Notes: generated by a model from the letters alone, not told the origin. A stretch of 64,000 nt of DNA from Blattabacterium cuenoti (GCF_014251815.1 NZ_CP059202.1:1-64000), one strand, 5' to 3'; positions 17,222 to 27,247 are shown, counted from the stretch's first letter. Program-made: numbers and translations.

Positions 17222-19441
17222 TTGCATCAAATTAGATTTTATATTTGTTCTATCATATTATTTATTTTTTCCATTTCTATTTTTTATGGTAATGAAAATG
17301 AAGAAAAAAAAGAAAATGGGATATTTAATTATCATAATATTAAAAATGATTTTTCTTTTTTAAAAGATGTTTTAAAATACAAATCAAATATACAAGAGCA
17401 TGATATAAAAGAAGGAAAATCATATTTAAAAGGACAGGCCTCTATAGAATATTATAATATAAAAATTAAAGCAGATTATATAGAATTTAATTGGAAAAAT
17501 GGAGATTTATACGCTCAATCAAAAGAAAAATCTGTTTTTTTCCAAAAAGATAATCATCAATATACTTTCAGTAAAATTTACCTGAATATAAATGATCAAA
17601 TAGGGGAAGCAAAAAATTTTTATATAAAGGAAAAAAATCATATTATAATAGCCAATGATTTTTTAAAAAAAAAAGAGGATATTTTAATGAAAAAAGTTAT
17701 ATATATATCAGATCCTTTTTTTTTAAAAAATCAATACAGCTATCCTGATTTTTATTTAAAAACAAATTATTTGAAATATTCTTATTCAAAAAAATATGTT
17801 TTTTCTGGTCCAATTTTTTTCTATTGGTATAGAGTTCCAATGCCTATTTTCCTTCCTTTTTTCTACATGCCTATAAAGTTGAATCAATCCCCTTATGGTT
17901 TAAAGTATCCAAAATTTGGAATTCAAAATAAAAAAATATACATGGAAAATATAGGTCTATTTTTTACTATTTCTGATTTATTAAATTTTAGAGTAAATGC
18001 TTCTATGTATGATACAGAAAAAGAAAAATGGAAAGTTCAAACAAGAATAGAGTATAAATTAAAATATCCTTATCATGGATTTATTGATTTGGATTATCAA
18101 AATATATCAAGTCATAAAAAAAATTACTTATTTCAATGGAAACATAATTCAGATAACAAATCAAATTATGAAATAAGTTTCAATGCAAATGTTAATTATG
18201 ATAATGCTTTTTTATACAAAAAAAATGAAAATCTTTCTTCTATTAATATAAGAAAAAAATTATCTGATTCTTTATGGTTTATGGATATGTATATGATTCA
18301 AAGCCCAAGTAAAAAAAAAGTAAAGTTTATAATTCCAGAATTAATTCTACACACTAAAAGTGTACTTTTTGATGATAAAAAAAATCTATTGACAAGTCAT
18401 GTAAATATTGAAAATAGATTTTTTTTAAAAAATTCTATGGATTTTTATTATCACAAAACAACGTCTTTTAATGCTGTATTGAACCATCATATGATGATAA
18501 ATTCTTATTCTTCTTTTTTTTATCCTTATTTAAAAATTTCATCCCAAATTTTTTATAAAGATTTTTATACATGGAATATTCCTTATTTTCATATTTCGAG
18601 TTATCAAAAAATGGATATATCAACAAATATAGTATCTGTTCCATTTTATAAAATATGGAAATTAAAAAATAATGTACTATTAAAACATGAAATGGAACCC
18701 ATTTTATCTTTTAATATGATATACTATCCTCCTGTTTTTTATAACGCCAAAAATCATTTAGAAAAAAGGATAAATTTTATTTTAAATAACGATTTGACAA
18801 TAAAAACCACATGGTCCCATGTTAATATCTATAAAAAGATAGAAATTTTTAAAGAAATGAATTTTTCATTTATTGTGGATAATAATTTTATAAAATGTAA
18901 AAATTTTTATATTATGGGAAATGTTGATTTAACGAAAAATATGGAAGCAAAATATAAAGCAGGAGTAAATTGGGAAGAAGAAAAAAAGAAAAACCAAAGC
19001 AATATATTATTTGATTTTTCTTTTTTTTCTAATTATAATATTCATTTTTTACCTGTAAAAAATGAATATTATAAAAAAGGAAAAGATCGTTATGATTACT
19101 TTTTGTTTGATCAGAAAAATTACGCGAAATATACAATTCCGGTTACTTTAGAAATTGATTTTCATTCAAATTATGAAAATAAAAAAAAATTATTTCAAAA
19201 TTTATTAAGTATAAATGGATCCATAAATATTACAAAATATTGGAAAGTAAGTTTTCATACAGATTATGATTTTTTAAAAAAAAAGATAATATTCTCTAAT
19301 CTTATTTTTAATAGAGATTTGAGAAGTTTTGAAATGAGTTTTAATTGGAATTTTGAAAAAAGTTCTTATTGGTCTTTTTTTATAGGACTAAAAGATCCTA
19401 ATTTTAGGAATATCATACAGTATAATGAAAGAAAAAATTAA
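17222..19441 (+). CDS. lptD: LptD-like LPS-assembly outer-membrane protein
   Basis: LptD forms the outer-membrane barrel that inserts LPS at the cell surface. The 739-residue protein has an N-terminal hydrophobic signal segment (about 4-20), an OstA-type periplasmic domain (about 60-180) and a long C-terminal half of alternating aromatic and polar residues typical of a beta-barrel. The FGIQNKKIYMENIGLFF-like stretch near residue 235 matches the start of the family's barrel. It ends in Asn rather than the common terminal Phe. The start used is TTG. It is somewhat shorter than free-living flavobacterial homologues. A nearby OstA-like gene, surA and lptB support the LPS-export role; the call is by family shape and context. 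Confidence 0.8.
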   Translation: MHQIRFYICSIILFIFSISIFYGNENEEKKENGIFNYHNIKNDFSFLKDVLKYKSNIQEHDIKEGKSYLKGQASIEYYNIKIKADYIEFNWKNGDLYAQSKEKSVFFQKDNHQYTFSKIYLNINDQIGEAKNFYIKEKNHIIIANDFLKKKEDILMKKVIYISDPFFLKNQYSYPDFYLKTNYLKYSYSKKYVFSGPIFFYWYRVPMPIFLPFFYMPIKLNQSPYGLKYPKFGIQNKKIYMENIGLFFTISDLLNFRVNASMYDTEKEKWKVQTRIEYKLKYPYHGFIDLDYQNISSHKKNYLFQWKHNSDNKSNYEISFNANVNYDNAFLYKKNENLSSINIRKKLSDSLWFMDMYMIQSPSKKKVKFIIPELILHTKSVLFDDKKNLLTSHVNIENRFFLKNSMDFYYHKTTSFNAVLNHHMMINSYSSFFYPYLKISSQIFYKDFYTWNIPYFHISSYQKMDISTNIVSVPFYKIWKLKNNVLLKHEMEPILSFNMIYYPPVFYNAKNHLEKRINFILNNDLTIKTTWSHVNIYKKIEIFKEMNFSFIVDNNFIKCKNFYIMGNVDLTKNMEAKYKAGVNWEEEKKKNQSNILFDFSFFSNYNIHFLPVKNEYYKKGKDRYDYFLFDQKNYAKYTIPVTLEIDFHSNYENKKKLFQNLLSINGSINITKYWKVSFHTDYDFLKKKIIFSNLIFNRDLRSFEMSFNWNFEKSSYWSFFIGLKDPNFRNIIQYNERKN

Positions 19442-19447
19442 TTAATT

Positions 19448-19819
19448 ATGATGATACCCAAAAAATTTTCAATAGATAAAATTCCATCTTATGGGCCATA
19501 TAATACATGTGTTGTGGTTGGAGGGTTTTTATTTATTTCTGGACAAATAGCTGGAGAAGAACATACAAATAATATAGAAATGGAAACAAAAAAAGTTATG
19601 GAAAATATAAAAATTATTCTTTCAGAAAATGGAATAGGATTTCAAAACGTTATAAAGACTTCTATATTTGTTACAAATATGAGTAATTTTTATATAATCA
19701 ATAATGTATATTCTAAGTTTTTTCATAAAGGGAGTTATCCAGCTAGAGAAACAGTACAAGTTGTTGGCCTACCTAAAAACGCTAATATTGAAATATCTTT
19801 AATAGCATACAAAAATTAA
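19448..19819 (+). CDS. ridA: RidA family imine/enamine deaminase
   Basis: RidA proteins hydrolyse reactive enamine/imine intermediates released by PLP enzymes. The 123-residue size is canonical. Visible family features are the N-terminal GPYNTCVVVGGFLFISGQIA segment (about 18-37) and the catalytic Arg region PARETVQVVGLPKNANIEIS near residues 97-116. It lies 6 bp after the LptD-like gene and 21 bp before the OstA-like gene, so it shares their transcript. A PLP-dependent aminotransferase is two genes downstream, a plausible source of the intermediates it removes. Confidence 0.93.
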   Translation: MMIPKKFSIDKIPSYGPYNTCVVVGGFLFISGQIAGEEHTNNIEMETKKVMENIKIILSENGIGFQNVIKTSIFVTNMSNFYIINNVYSKFFHKGSYPARETVQVVGLPKNANIEISLIAYKN

Positions 19820-19840
19820 ATTATTTTATATTTTATAATT

Positions 19841-21523
19841 GTGAAATATGGGTATTTAATTTTTATTGTTTTTTCATTATTTTCATTGAATAAAATATTT
19901 TCTAATGAAGTCAAAAAAAATATACAAATTATTCATGCAGATTTAATACAGAATGATGTTCAGAATCAATCTTTTATTTTAATAGGAAATGTTCATTTAA
20001 AATATGGAAGACATCATCTTTTTTGTGATAAAATTGTATATCAAAAAAAAAATAATAAATATCATGGATATGGAAATGTAAGATTAGAATCAGGAAAAAA
20101 TAAAATAATTTCTCAAAATATAGTAGGTAATTTTGTCTATTTTAAATTGTCAGGTAAAGTAATTTTGTATCAAGGTAAAATAAGATTAACGGGGGATGTT
20201 ATTGATTTTAATTTAAAAAAAAAATTCTTTCAAGTCAAAGACAATGTCATTTTATTTTTCGGAAAAATAAAATTAAAGACGAACTTATTAGAATACGATT
20301 TAATATTAAACAAAATTTTTTATAAAAAAAGGAGTATTCTATATTATGGAGATGATTGCACCATATCTAGCAAAGAAGGTTATTTTTATGTTGATGGAAA
20401 AAAGGTAGAGTTGAAATATAATGTTCAATTGAATAGTGAAAATTATACTATACATACTAATATATTAGAATATTTGTTTGTACAAAATAAAGTCAATTTT
20501 CATAATCCCGCTATCATAATACAGAATACAAATTCTAATAATTTTATTTACGCTAAAAAAGCTGTGTTTCTAGTTCATAAAAAAATATTTTTGTTTAAAA
20601 GTTATGTAAGTATTCATTATAATGGTGTAATCATTAGAGGGGAATATTTATTTTTTAATTATGAAAAAAAAAGTGGATTTATTAAAAATATACTCTTAGA
20701 AGATACAATAAGAAAATGTTTTTTAACAAGCGGATATGGAGAGTTTGATTTTTATTCCGGTTCTTTAACTTTAAAAGAAAATCCCAAGATTATAAAAATC
20801 TCAAAAAATAATTCGGTTTTTATTTATTCAGATATTCTAAAAATAAAGATAAAAAAAAATAATACATATTCAATTCAAGCTTTTTCTGTAAAAAGTTTTT
20901 TTTTAAATGAAAAGATTCAAGGAAAATGTGATTTTTTCAATTATGAACCTTCAAATAACTATATGCACTTTGATGGAAATCCTATATTTTGGATTCAAAA
21001 TCAACAAATTACTGGAAAAGTCATATATATTTATCTTAGAAACGAAAACAGTAATTTATTAAAATATATAAAAATTGTTAAAAATGCTTTTTACATAGAA
21101 AAAATTAATTCAAAAGAATTTAATCAAATAGAAGGAGATATTATAATTGGTTTTTTCAATAAAGAAAATTCTTTAGAAAAAGTTAAAATTCAAGGAGATG
21201 TTAACAGTATTGTTTTCATTGATGCTGATAAAGGAAAAAAAATAATCAACAGATTATCTTGTAAAATACTATTAATATATTTAGATAACTCAAAAAAAAT
21301 AAGAAAAATTTCTTGTGAAAAAGAAGCTTATTCAGAACTTATTCCAGTATATAAAGATATTTCTAATAATATACTTTATCTTTCTAAATTCTCTTGGAAA
21401 GAAAAAGATAAATTGGATAAAAATAAAAAAAACCTTTTATACAAAGAAATCGACAAATATAAAAAAGAAAGCTTGTTAGAAAAAAAACAAATTGAAATTA
21501 TGGTAAAAAAACAAATAGAATAA
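19841..21523 (+). CDS. OstA/LptA-like periplasmic protein
   Basis: OstA-domain proteins form beta-jellyroll bridges carrying LPS across the periplasm. The 560-residue protein starts with a hydrophobic signal segment (about 4-20). It then repeats the pattern of this fold (IIHADLIQNDVQNQSFILIG and NVHLKYGRHHLFCDKIVY at about 28-65), with further copies to about 330. The C-terminal 200 residues are Lys/Ile-rich and unassigned. The start is GTG. It resembles the long Bacteroidetes OstA-like proteins rather than the short proteobacterial LptA, so it may fill the LptA role, possibly with LptC-like duties; that is inference. It is followed 7 bp later by the aminotransferase. Confidence 0.78.
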   Translation: MKYGYLIFIVFSLFSLNKIFSNEVKKNIQIIHADLIQNDVQNQSFILIGNVHLKYGRHHLFCDKIVYQKKNNKYHGYGNVRLESGKNKIISQNIVGNFVYFKLSGKVILYQGKIRLTGDVIDFNLKKKFFQVKDNVILFFGKIKLKTNLLEYDLILNKIFYKKRSILYYGDDCTISSKEGYFYVDGKKVELKYNVQLNSENYTIHTNILEYLFVQNKVNFHNPAIIIQNTNSNNFIYAKKAVFLVHKKIFLFKSYVSIHYNGVIIRGEYLFFNYEKKSGFIKNILLEDTIRKCFLTSGYGEFDFYSGSLTLKENPKIIKISKNNSVFIYSDILKIKIKKNNTYSIQAFSVKSFFLNEKIQGKCDFFNYEPSNNYMHFDGNPIFWIQNQQITGKVIYIYLRNENSNLLKYIKIVKNAFYIEKINSKEFNQIEGDIIIGFFNKENSLEKVKIQGDVNSIVFIDADKGKKIINRLSCKILLIYLDNSKKIRKISCEKEAYSELIPVYKDISNNILYLSKFSWKEKDKLDKNKKNLLYKEIDKYKKESLLEKKQIEIMVKKQIE

Positions 21524-21530
21524 AATTTTC

Positions 21531-22718
21531 ATGAAAGAATTAAAAAAATGTTTTTTTCAGTATCAAACTCAAGTTAATCCATATCCCATGAATATTATAG
21601 TAGATCATGCTGAAGGAAATTATATTTTTGGAAAAGATGGAAAAAAATATCTAGATTTTGTAGCAGGTCTTTCCGTAAATGTACTAGGACATGGAAATAA
21701 AAAAATTAAAGAAGCTATAAAAAAACAAGTCGATAAATATTTACATACTATGGTGTATGGAGAATTTATACAAAGTCCTTGTGTAAAACTTTGTAAAGAA
21801 ATATCAAAAAACATTCCATATCCACTTAAGACCACTTATCTAGTTAATTCTGGAACAGAAGCTGTAGAAGGAGCTTTGAAATTAGCTAAATGTTATACAG
21901 GAAAAGAAGAGATTATATCCTGTAAGTGGTCTTATCATGGAAGTACACATGGCTCTATGAGTGTTATGGGGCATGAAGATTATAAAAGATTTTTTAGACC
22001 TTTGTTGCCTTTAGTTAAGTTTTTCACATTTAATCATATAGAAGAATTTCTGGGTTCTATTACAGAAAAAACGGCTTGTGTAATTTTAGAAACCATTCAA
22101 TGTTCTTCTGGAATTAGATTACCGGATTCTTCTTTTTTAAAAGAGGTGAGAAAACAATGCGATAAAAAAAAAGCTTTAATGATACTTGATGAAGTACAAA
22201 CTGGATTTGGAAGAACAGGAAAGCTTTTTGCATTTGAACATTATAATGTTATTCCTGATATATTGATAATAGGAAAAGGAATGGGAGGAGGAATGCCTAT
22301 TAGTGGTTTTGTCTCATCTAAAGAAATTATGAAAACTTTTATTGATGTTGCTCCTTTAGGGCATTTAACTACTTTTGGAGGAAACCCTGTTTCTGCTTCT
22401 GCTTCTTTAGCTACTTTAAGACAACTTATCAATTCTGATATATTGGAACAAGTATCAGTAAAAGAAAAATATATTAGAAAATATTTGAGTCACGATGAAA
22501 TCAAAAATATTCATGGAAAAGGCCTTTTGTTGTCTTTTGAATTAAAAAATAAAAATACTGTAGAAAAGGTTTTGAAAAATTGTTTGAAAAAAGGATTAAT
22601 ATTGTTTCGTTTTTTATTTCATAGTAATTTTATACGTATATCTCCCCCTCTAACAATCACAAAACATGAAATCCAAAAAGGATGTTCTATTATTATTGAA
22701 AGTTTGAATCAACTTTAA
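21531..22718 (+). CDS. Class III PLP-dependent aminotransferase (acetylornithine aminotransferase-like)
   Basis: This family transfers amino groups between omega-amino donors and 2-oxoglutarate. The 395 residues carry NSGTEAVEGALKLAK (about 106-120), the PLP-ring motif WSYHGSTHGSMS (about 131-142), LDEVQTGFGRTG (about 222-233) and the PLP-binding Lys in IIGKGMGGGMP near residue 250. Its size and GGGMPI context resemble acetylornithine/ornithine or succinyl-DAP aminotransferases (ArgD type), which would serve Arg and Lys/DAP synthesis in a nitrogen-recycling symbiont. No arg or dap gene adjoins it, so the substrate is not proven. It lies in the LptD-OstA-truA transcription unit. Confidence 0.85.
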   Translation: MKELKKCFFQYQTQVNPYPMNIIVDHAEGNYIFGKDGKKYLDFVAGLSVNVLGHGNKKIKEAIKKQVDKYLHTMVYGEFIQSPCVKLCKEISKNIPYPLKTTYLVNSGTEAVEGALKLAKCYTGKEEIISCKWSYHGSTHGSMSVMGHEDYKRFFRPLLPLVKFFTFNHIEEFLGSITEKTACVILETIQCSSGIRLPDSSFLKEVRKQCDKKKALMILDEVQTGFGRTGKLFAFEHYNVIPDILIIGKGMGGGMPISGFVSSKEIMKTFIDVAPLGHLTTFGGNPVSASASLATLRQLINSDILEQVSVKEKYIRKYLSHDEIKNIHGKGLLLSFELKNKNTVEKVLKNCLKKGLILFRFLFHSNFIRISPPLTITKHEIQKGCSIIIESLNQL

Positions 22719-22723
22719 AAATA

Positions 22724-23467
22724 TTGAGATTTTTTATTGAATTAGCTTATAATGGTAAATACTTTTTTGGATGGCAAATTCAAAAAAAAGTAAATACAGT
22801 TGAAGAAAAATTGGAATATTGTTTATCAAAATTATTGAAAACATCTATAAATATTGTAGGGGCTGGTAGAACGGATAAAGGAGTTCATGCCAAACAAATG
22901 TTTGCTCATTTTGATTATGAAAAAGAAATCAAAAACAATTTTGTAGATAGACTAAATATTTTTTTACCGAAATCTATTAATGTATTCAATATTTTTCCGG
23001 TAAAAAATAATCTTCATGCAAGATTTGATGCTATAAAGCGAACATATAAATATTACTTAACACGAGAAAAAAATCCATTTAATCAAGATTTCTCTTGGTA
23101 CTGTTTTTATTCCTTAAACGTTTATAAAATGAATATAGCTTCAAAAAAGCTTATGCAATATAAGGATTTTAGTTCGTTTTGTAAAAAAAGAACTGATGAA
23201 AAAGAAAATAATATATGTAAAATTTATCATGCTTATTGGTATGAAAAAAACAATGTTTTATGTTTTACTATTGAAGCTAATAGATTTTTAAGATCAATGG
23301 TTAGAGCTATTATAGGCGCACTTATTGATGTAGGAAGAAATAAAATCAGTGTCGATGAATTTGTCAAAATTATAGAATCAAAAAATTCTAATTTTTGCAA
23401 ATTCATCGTTCCTGCACATGGTTTATTTCTAACTCAAATCCTTTATCCAGAAGATGTTTTTTTATGA
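22724..23467 (+). CDS. truA: tRNA pseudouridine(38-40) synthase
   Basis: TruA isomerises uridines 38-40 in the tRNA anticodon arm. The 247 residues begin with FFIELAYNGKYFFGWQIQ. The catalytic Asp is in GAGRTDKGVHA (about residues 46-56), and RTYKYYL plus FLRSMVRAIIGALIDVG later mark the family. The start is TTG, 5 bp after the aminotransferase stop; no ATG gives the conserved N-terminus. Its TGA overlaps the ATG of the next gene (ATGA), indicating translational coupling with the ABC exporter. Confidence 0.95.
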   Translation: MRFFIELAYNGKYFFGWQIQKKVNTVEEKLEYCLSKLLKTSINIVGAGRTDKGVHAKQMFAHFDYEKEIKNNFVDRLNIFLPKSINVFNIFPVKNNLHARFDAIKRTYKYYLTREKNPFNQDFSWYCFYSLNVYKMNIASKKLMQYKDFSSFCKKRTDEKENNICKIYHAYWYEKNNVLCFTIEANRFLRSMVRAIIGALIDVGRNKISVDEFVKIIESKNSNFCKFIVPAHGLFLTQILYPEDVFL

Positions 23468-25212
23468 AAAAAAAAATTCACAAACAAAAGAATCCATTAA
23501 AACAGTTGATTATAATTAGTTTAAATTATAAACTTATATTAATATCAATAATTATTACTTCTATATTAACTTCTTTTATATCTGCTTATCGTCCTAAATT
23601 AATACAAAAAGCTATAGACATTCATATTCTTTATAAAGATTTTCTGGGATTAAAAAATATACTGATGCTAATAATCGTACTTCTTTTTATAGAAAGCATA
23701 TTCCATTTTATTTTATTATATCTATCTAATATATTAGCTCAAAATGTGATTGAAAAAATTAGAATTCTTTTATTCGAAAAATTATTACATTTTAAAAACT
23801 CCTTTTTTAACAGGACACCAATAGGAAAATTGGTCTCTTATTCTGTATCAGATATAGAAACAATAACAGTAATATTTAATGATGGAATTTTACTTGTTTC
23901 TGGAGACGTTTTAAAAATTGTCATGATTATTATTATGATGTATACAGTTCATAAAAAACTATCCCTTATAGTTTTTTTAACTATCCCTTTTATGTATATC
24001 ATCACTCGTTTTTTTCAAAAAACGTTAAAAAAAACGTTTCATGAAGAACGGATTCAAACTTCACGTTTAAATAGTTTTTTACAAGAAAATATTATAGGGA
24101 TGTCTATTATTCAACTTTTTCATAAAGAAAAAGAAAAATATTTAAGATTTAAATCTATTAATCGTAATTTAATGAGTGCACATTTCAAAACTATTTTTTA
24201 TTTTTCTATTTTTTTTCCTATAGTAGAAATTATTTCTGCAATGACAATAAGTATTATTATATTTTATGGAGGATTTCATGCCCTTGAAAAAGGGAATGTT
24301 AAACCAGGACAAATTATTGCTTTCATTTTTTTTATTTATCTCCTTTTTCGTCCTATGCGACAAATAGCTGATAGATTTAATATTATACAAAGAGGAATAG
24401 CTGGAATAGAACGGATATTTTCCATATTAAATTCTGAAGAATTCATTGTGGATAAAGGAAACTTACGTTTTAAAAAATTAAAAGGACATATTGTATTTAA
24501 TAATGTTTATTTCTCTTATATAGATGATGAAACGGTATTAAATGGAGTTTCTTTTGAAATTAAACCAGGAGAAAAAGTAGCTATAGTAGGATCAACAGGT
24601 TCTGGAAAATCTACAATTACTCATTTAATTTCTAGATTTTATGAAATAAAAAAAGGAAAAATTTGGATTGATGGATATTCTATTCAAGATATAGAATTAA
24701 AAAATCTAAGATCTCATATAAGAGTAGTTACCCAAGATCCTTTTTTATTTAATGATTCAATCATGAATAATATTACTTTAGGGAATCCATCTATTAGTAT
24801 TGATAAGATAGAAAATATGGCCAAAAAAATAGGAATACATAATTTTATCACATCTTTACCTAACGGATACAAATTTATAGTCAAGGAAAGAGGGAGTTTA
24901 TTATCTATTGGGGAAAAACAATTGATTTCCTTCTTAAGAGTTCAAATGCACCCTTATTCTGTCCTTATATTAGATGAAGCGACTGCATCCTTAAATAAGG
25001 AATTAGAAAAAATGATTTATCGTGCTACAGATTTTTTAACAAAGAAAAAAACTTCCATTATTATCACCCACCGTCTTTCTACATTAGAAAATGCCGACAA
25101 AATATTAGTTATTGATAGAGGGTATATTGTAGAAAAAGGGACTCACAAAGAATTAATTCAATTAAACGGATCCTATGCTGGATTATACAAAGAATCTTTT
25201 AATAAAAAGTAA
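23464..25212 (+). CDS. ABC exporter with fused membrane and ATPase domains
   Basis: The 582-residue half-transporter has six membrane segments in residues 1-310 and a nucleotide-binding domain at about 340-575. Walker A is GSTGSGKST and Walker B is LILDEATASL. The usual LSGGQ signature is altered to SIGEKQ. The H-loop is present (TSIIITHRLS). It would export a lipid or drug-like substrate across the inner membrane as a homodimer; an MsbA-like lipid A role is possible given the LPS-export neighbours but is inference. The frame is open upstream inside truA; the ATG at 23464, which overlaps the truA stop, gives the natural start. It abuts convergent surA with no gap. Confidence 0.87.
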   Translation: MKKKIHKQKNPLKQLIIISLNYKLILISIIITSILTSFISAYRPKLIQKAIDIHILYKDFLGLKNILMLIIVLLFIESIFHFILLYLSNILAQNVIEKIRILLFEKLLHFKNSFFNRTPIGKLVSYSVSDIETITVIFNDGILLVSGDVLKIVMIIIMMYTVHKKLSLIVFLTIPFMYIITRFFQKTLKKTFHEERIQTSRLNSFLQENIIGMSIIQLFHKEKEKYLRFKSINRNLMSAHFKTIFYFSIFFPIVEIISAMTISIIIFYGGFHALEKGNVKPGQIIAFIFFIYLLFRPMRQIADRFNIIQRGIAGIERIFSILNSEEFIVDKGNLRFKKLKGHIVFNNVYFSYIDDETVLNGVSFEIKPGEKVAIVGSTGSGKSTITHLISRFYEIKKGKIWIDGYSIQDIELKNLRSHIRVVTQDPFLFNDSIMNNITLGNPSISIDKIENMAKKIGIHNFITSLPNGYKFIVKERGSLLSIGEKQLISFLRVQMHPYSVLILDEATASLNKELEKMIYRATDFLTKKKTSIIITHRLSTLENADKILVIDRGYIVEKGTHKELIQLNGSYAGLYKESFNKK

Positions 25213-26457
25213 TTAACAATTAATTTTTTCATAATAAGTTTTCTTTAATATTTCTTTTGCCCAATTTTTTATTTTATCTCTTTTTTTGATACTGATTACA
25301 ATATCTTTTAATATGGTGTAATTCTTTTCAAAAGAAAGGGGTTTAGATGGGATTTCGTCCAACAACTTAATTATAAAAAATGCTTCTTTTCCATTTATGG
25401 TTTCTTTATAAAGATTAGTTATTTTTCCTTTTTTTAAAAAAACAAATATTTTTTTCATTTTTTTTGATAATTGATCTTCATCAATCCAAATTTTATTTTT
25501 CCACACTACATCTACTATTTTATTATTATTAAGTAATTTAGGAATTTTATCTAAATCTATTTTATGAATAAGAATATCTTTTCTGAAAGATTCTAAAAAT
25601 AATTTTGTTTTGTACAATTCATATTTTGAATATTTAGGTTTGATCAAAATGTGTCTAAAATCAATTTCATCTTTTCTTTTTTTTTCTAATTTTATGAGAT
25701 GAAACCCTAAATCAGTTTCAAACGGTTCTGATATTTCTCCTTCTTTTAAAGATAAAATGAAACGTCCTAATTCAATTGGAATATTATTTATTTTTACACC
25801 TTTCATAACCCCCCCCTTGAATGCGGAATAATCATCTTCAGAAAAGAAAATAGCTTTTGCAGAAAAATCGATATCAGAATGTATTTCTTTTTTAATTTGA
25901 TTTAAAAAATCAATTATTTTTTTTTTGTTAGTCTTACTTAATTTAGGATAGAATATCGCATAAGAAATACAGATCTTTTTAGACGTATAAGGAATTTTAT
26001 TCTGTTTTTTAGTAAAAAAATGTTTTACCTCTTGAGGAGAGGCTTCTACATCTTCTGTTATTTTGTTGTAAATTTTTTCTATATACTGTTTATTTTCTAT
26101 TTCTTTACTTAATTCCTTTAAAAAGTCTTCAGTTTCAAATTGTGTTAAAAATTCTTTTTGGTTTATATATTTTTTTCTCATTTCTGACAAAAGTGCTTGA
26201 GTTTTAGATTCTAATTCTTTATTATTGATTTGTATGCTCTTATCTTTTTTTGCATGATAAAGCATTAATTTTTGTATAAAAAAATCATTTAAAACATCAG
26301 CACAAAACGATTTTTTATCACTTTTAATTTCAGAATCTAAAATGATATCGTTTCCGATGACTAAAGAAATTCCACTCATCTTTTCTAATTCATAAGAATA
26401 TGAAAAGAATGCACATAAAAATAGAATAAAAATAAAACATTTTCTTACGAAATTCAT
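25213..26457 (-). CDS. surA: SurA-like periplasmic peptidyl-prolyl isomerase/chaperone
   Basis: SurA escorts unfolded outer-membrane proteins through the periplasm. From the chosen ATG (26457) the 414-residue protein has a signal peptide (about 3-22), a SurA N-terminal helical domain starting GISLVIGNDIILDSEI, a parvulin domain (about 145-255; FKGGVMKGVKI, GEISEPFETDLGFHLIKL) and a second, more degenerate parvulin-like region beginning DFRHILIKPK. The frame stays open to 26547, but that start would run into the divergent lptB and lacks an immediate signal sequence. ATG 26460 is equally possible. A plus-strand run of eight C (25809-25816) lies in the parvulin Gly-Gly codons. The gene supports LptD and other porin assembly. 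Confidence 0.87.
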   Translation of the reverse strand: MNFVRKCFIFILFLCAFFSYSYELEKMSGISLVIGNDIILDSEIKSDKKSFCADVLNDFFIQKLMLYHAKKDKSIQINNKELESKTQALLSEMRKKYINQKEFLTQFETEDFLKELSKEIENKQYIEKIYNKITEDVEASPQEVKHFFTKKQNKIPYTSKKICISYAIFYPKLSKTNKKKIIDFLNQIKKEIHSDIDFSAKAIFFSEDDYSAFKGGVMKGVKINNIPIELGRFILSLKEGEISEPFETDLGFHLIKLEKKRKDEIDFRHILIKPKYSKYELYKTKLFLESFRKDILIHKIDLDKIPKLLNNNKIVDVVWKNKIWIDEDQLSKKMKKIFVFLKKGKITNLYKETINGKEAFFIIKLLDEIPSKPLSFEKNYTILKDIVISIKKRDKIKNWAKEILKKTYYEKINC

Positions 26458-26509
26458 CATAACATGCAAATATTCATATTTTTTTACTTTAAAAAAAATT
26501 TTAAACATT

Positions 26510-27247
26510 ATGACTTTAAAAGTTGATAATCTATATAAAAGATACAAAAATAAATATGTAGTAAAAAATGTTTCTCTACAATTAAAAGAGGGAGAGATAG
26601 TAGGATTAATAGGGCCTAATGGTGCGGGAAAAACAACTTCTTTTTATATGATTGTAGGATTAATAAAACCAGATAAAGGTAAAATACTTCTTTATGATCA
26701 AAATATAACATTAAATCCAATGTATATACGCTCTAAAAAAGGAATTGGATATTTATCTCAAGAACCATCTATATTTAGAAAATTGTCTGTGGAAGATAAT
26801 ATTTTTTGCATTTTAGAAATGCAAAAAATATCAAATTCAGAGAGAATAAAAATAATGGAAAAACTTATTGAAGAATTAAGATTGAAAAAAATAAGAAATC
26901 ATCGGGGAGATCTTATTTCTGGAGGAGAACGAAGACGTACAGAAATTGCTAGATGTTTAGCTACAAATCCTAAATTTGTTCTTTTAGATGAACCTTTTTC
27001 TGGAATAGATCCAATTGCTATAGAAGAATTGCAAGAAATAATTCTTTCTTTGAAGAAAAAAAATATAGGTATATTAATGACAGATCATAATGTGCAAGAA
27101 ATATTCACAATAACAGATCGTATTTATTTAATGTTTAATGGAACAATTATAAAGCATGGGGATACTACAAAAATTATGCGAGATCCCATAGTTAAAAAAA
27201 TTTATTTAGGAAATAGAATCATAAATTCTAAAAAAATAAAAAAATGA
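26510..27247 (+). CDS. lptB: LPS export ABC transporter ATP-binding protein
   Basis: LptB powers extraction of LPS from the inner membrane with LptFG. The 245 residues show Walker A GPNGAGKTT (35-43), Q-loop GYLSQEPSIFRKLSVEDN, signature ISGGERRRTEIAR (about 138-150) and Walker B FVLLDEPFSGID, all close to the LptB subfamily. The C-terminal ending KKIYLGNRI is also typical. lptF, lptG and lptC are not in the window. It is divergent from surA and its TGA overlaps the start of thiN (ATGA), so the two are probably coupled. Confidence 0.95.
   Translation: MTLKVDNLYKRYKNKYVVKNVSLQLKEGEIVGLIGPNGAGKTTSFYMIVGLIKPDKGKILLYDQNITLNPMYIRSKKGIGYLSQEPSIFRKLSVEDNIFCILEMQKISNSERIKIMEKLIEELRLKKIRNHRGDLISGGERRRTEIARCLATNPKFVLLDEPFSGIDPIAIEELQEIILSLKKKNIGILMTDHNVQEIFTITDRIYLMFNGTIIKHGDTTKIMRDPIVKKIYLGNRIINSKKIKK

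Noticed and set aside
23395-23463. Upstream extension of the ABC exporter frame inside truA
   Set aside because: The extra 23 codons are truA sequence in another frame; the ATG at 23464 overlapping the truA stop is the natural start.
26458-26547. Longer start for the SurA-like protein
   Set aside because: It would overlap the divergent lptB start and bury the signal peptide; ATG 26457 (or 26460) puts the signal peptide first.
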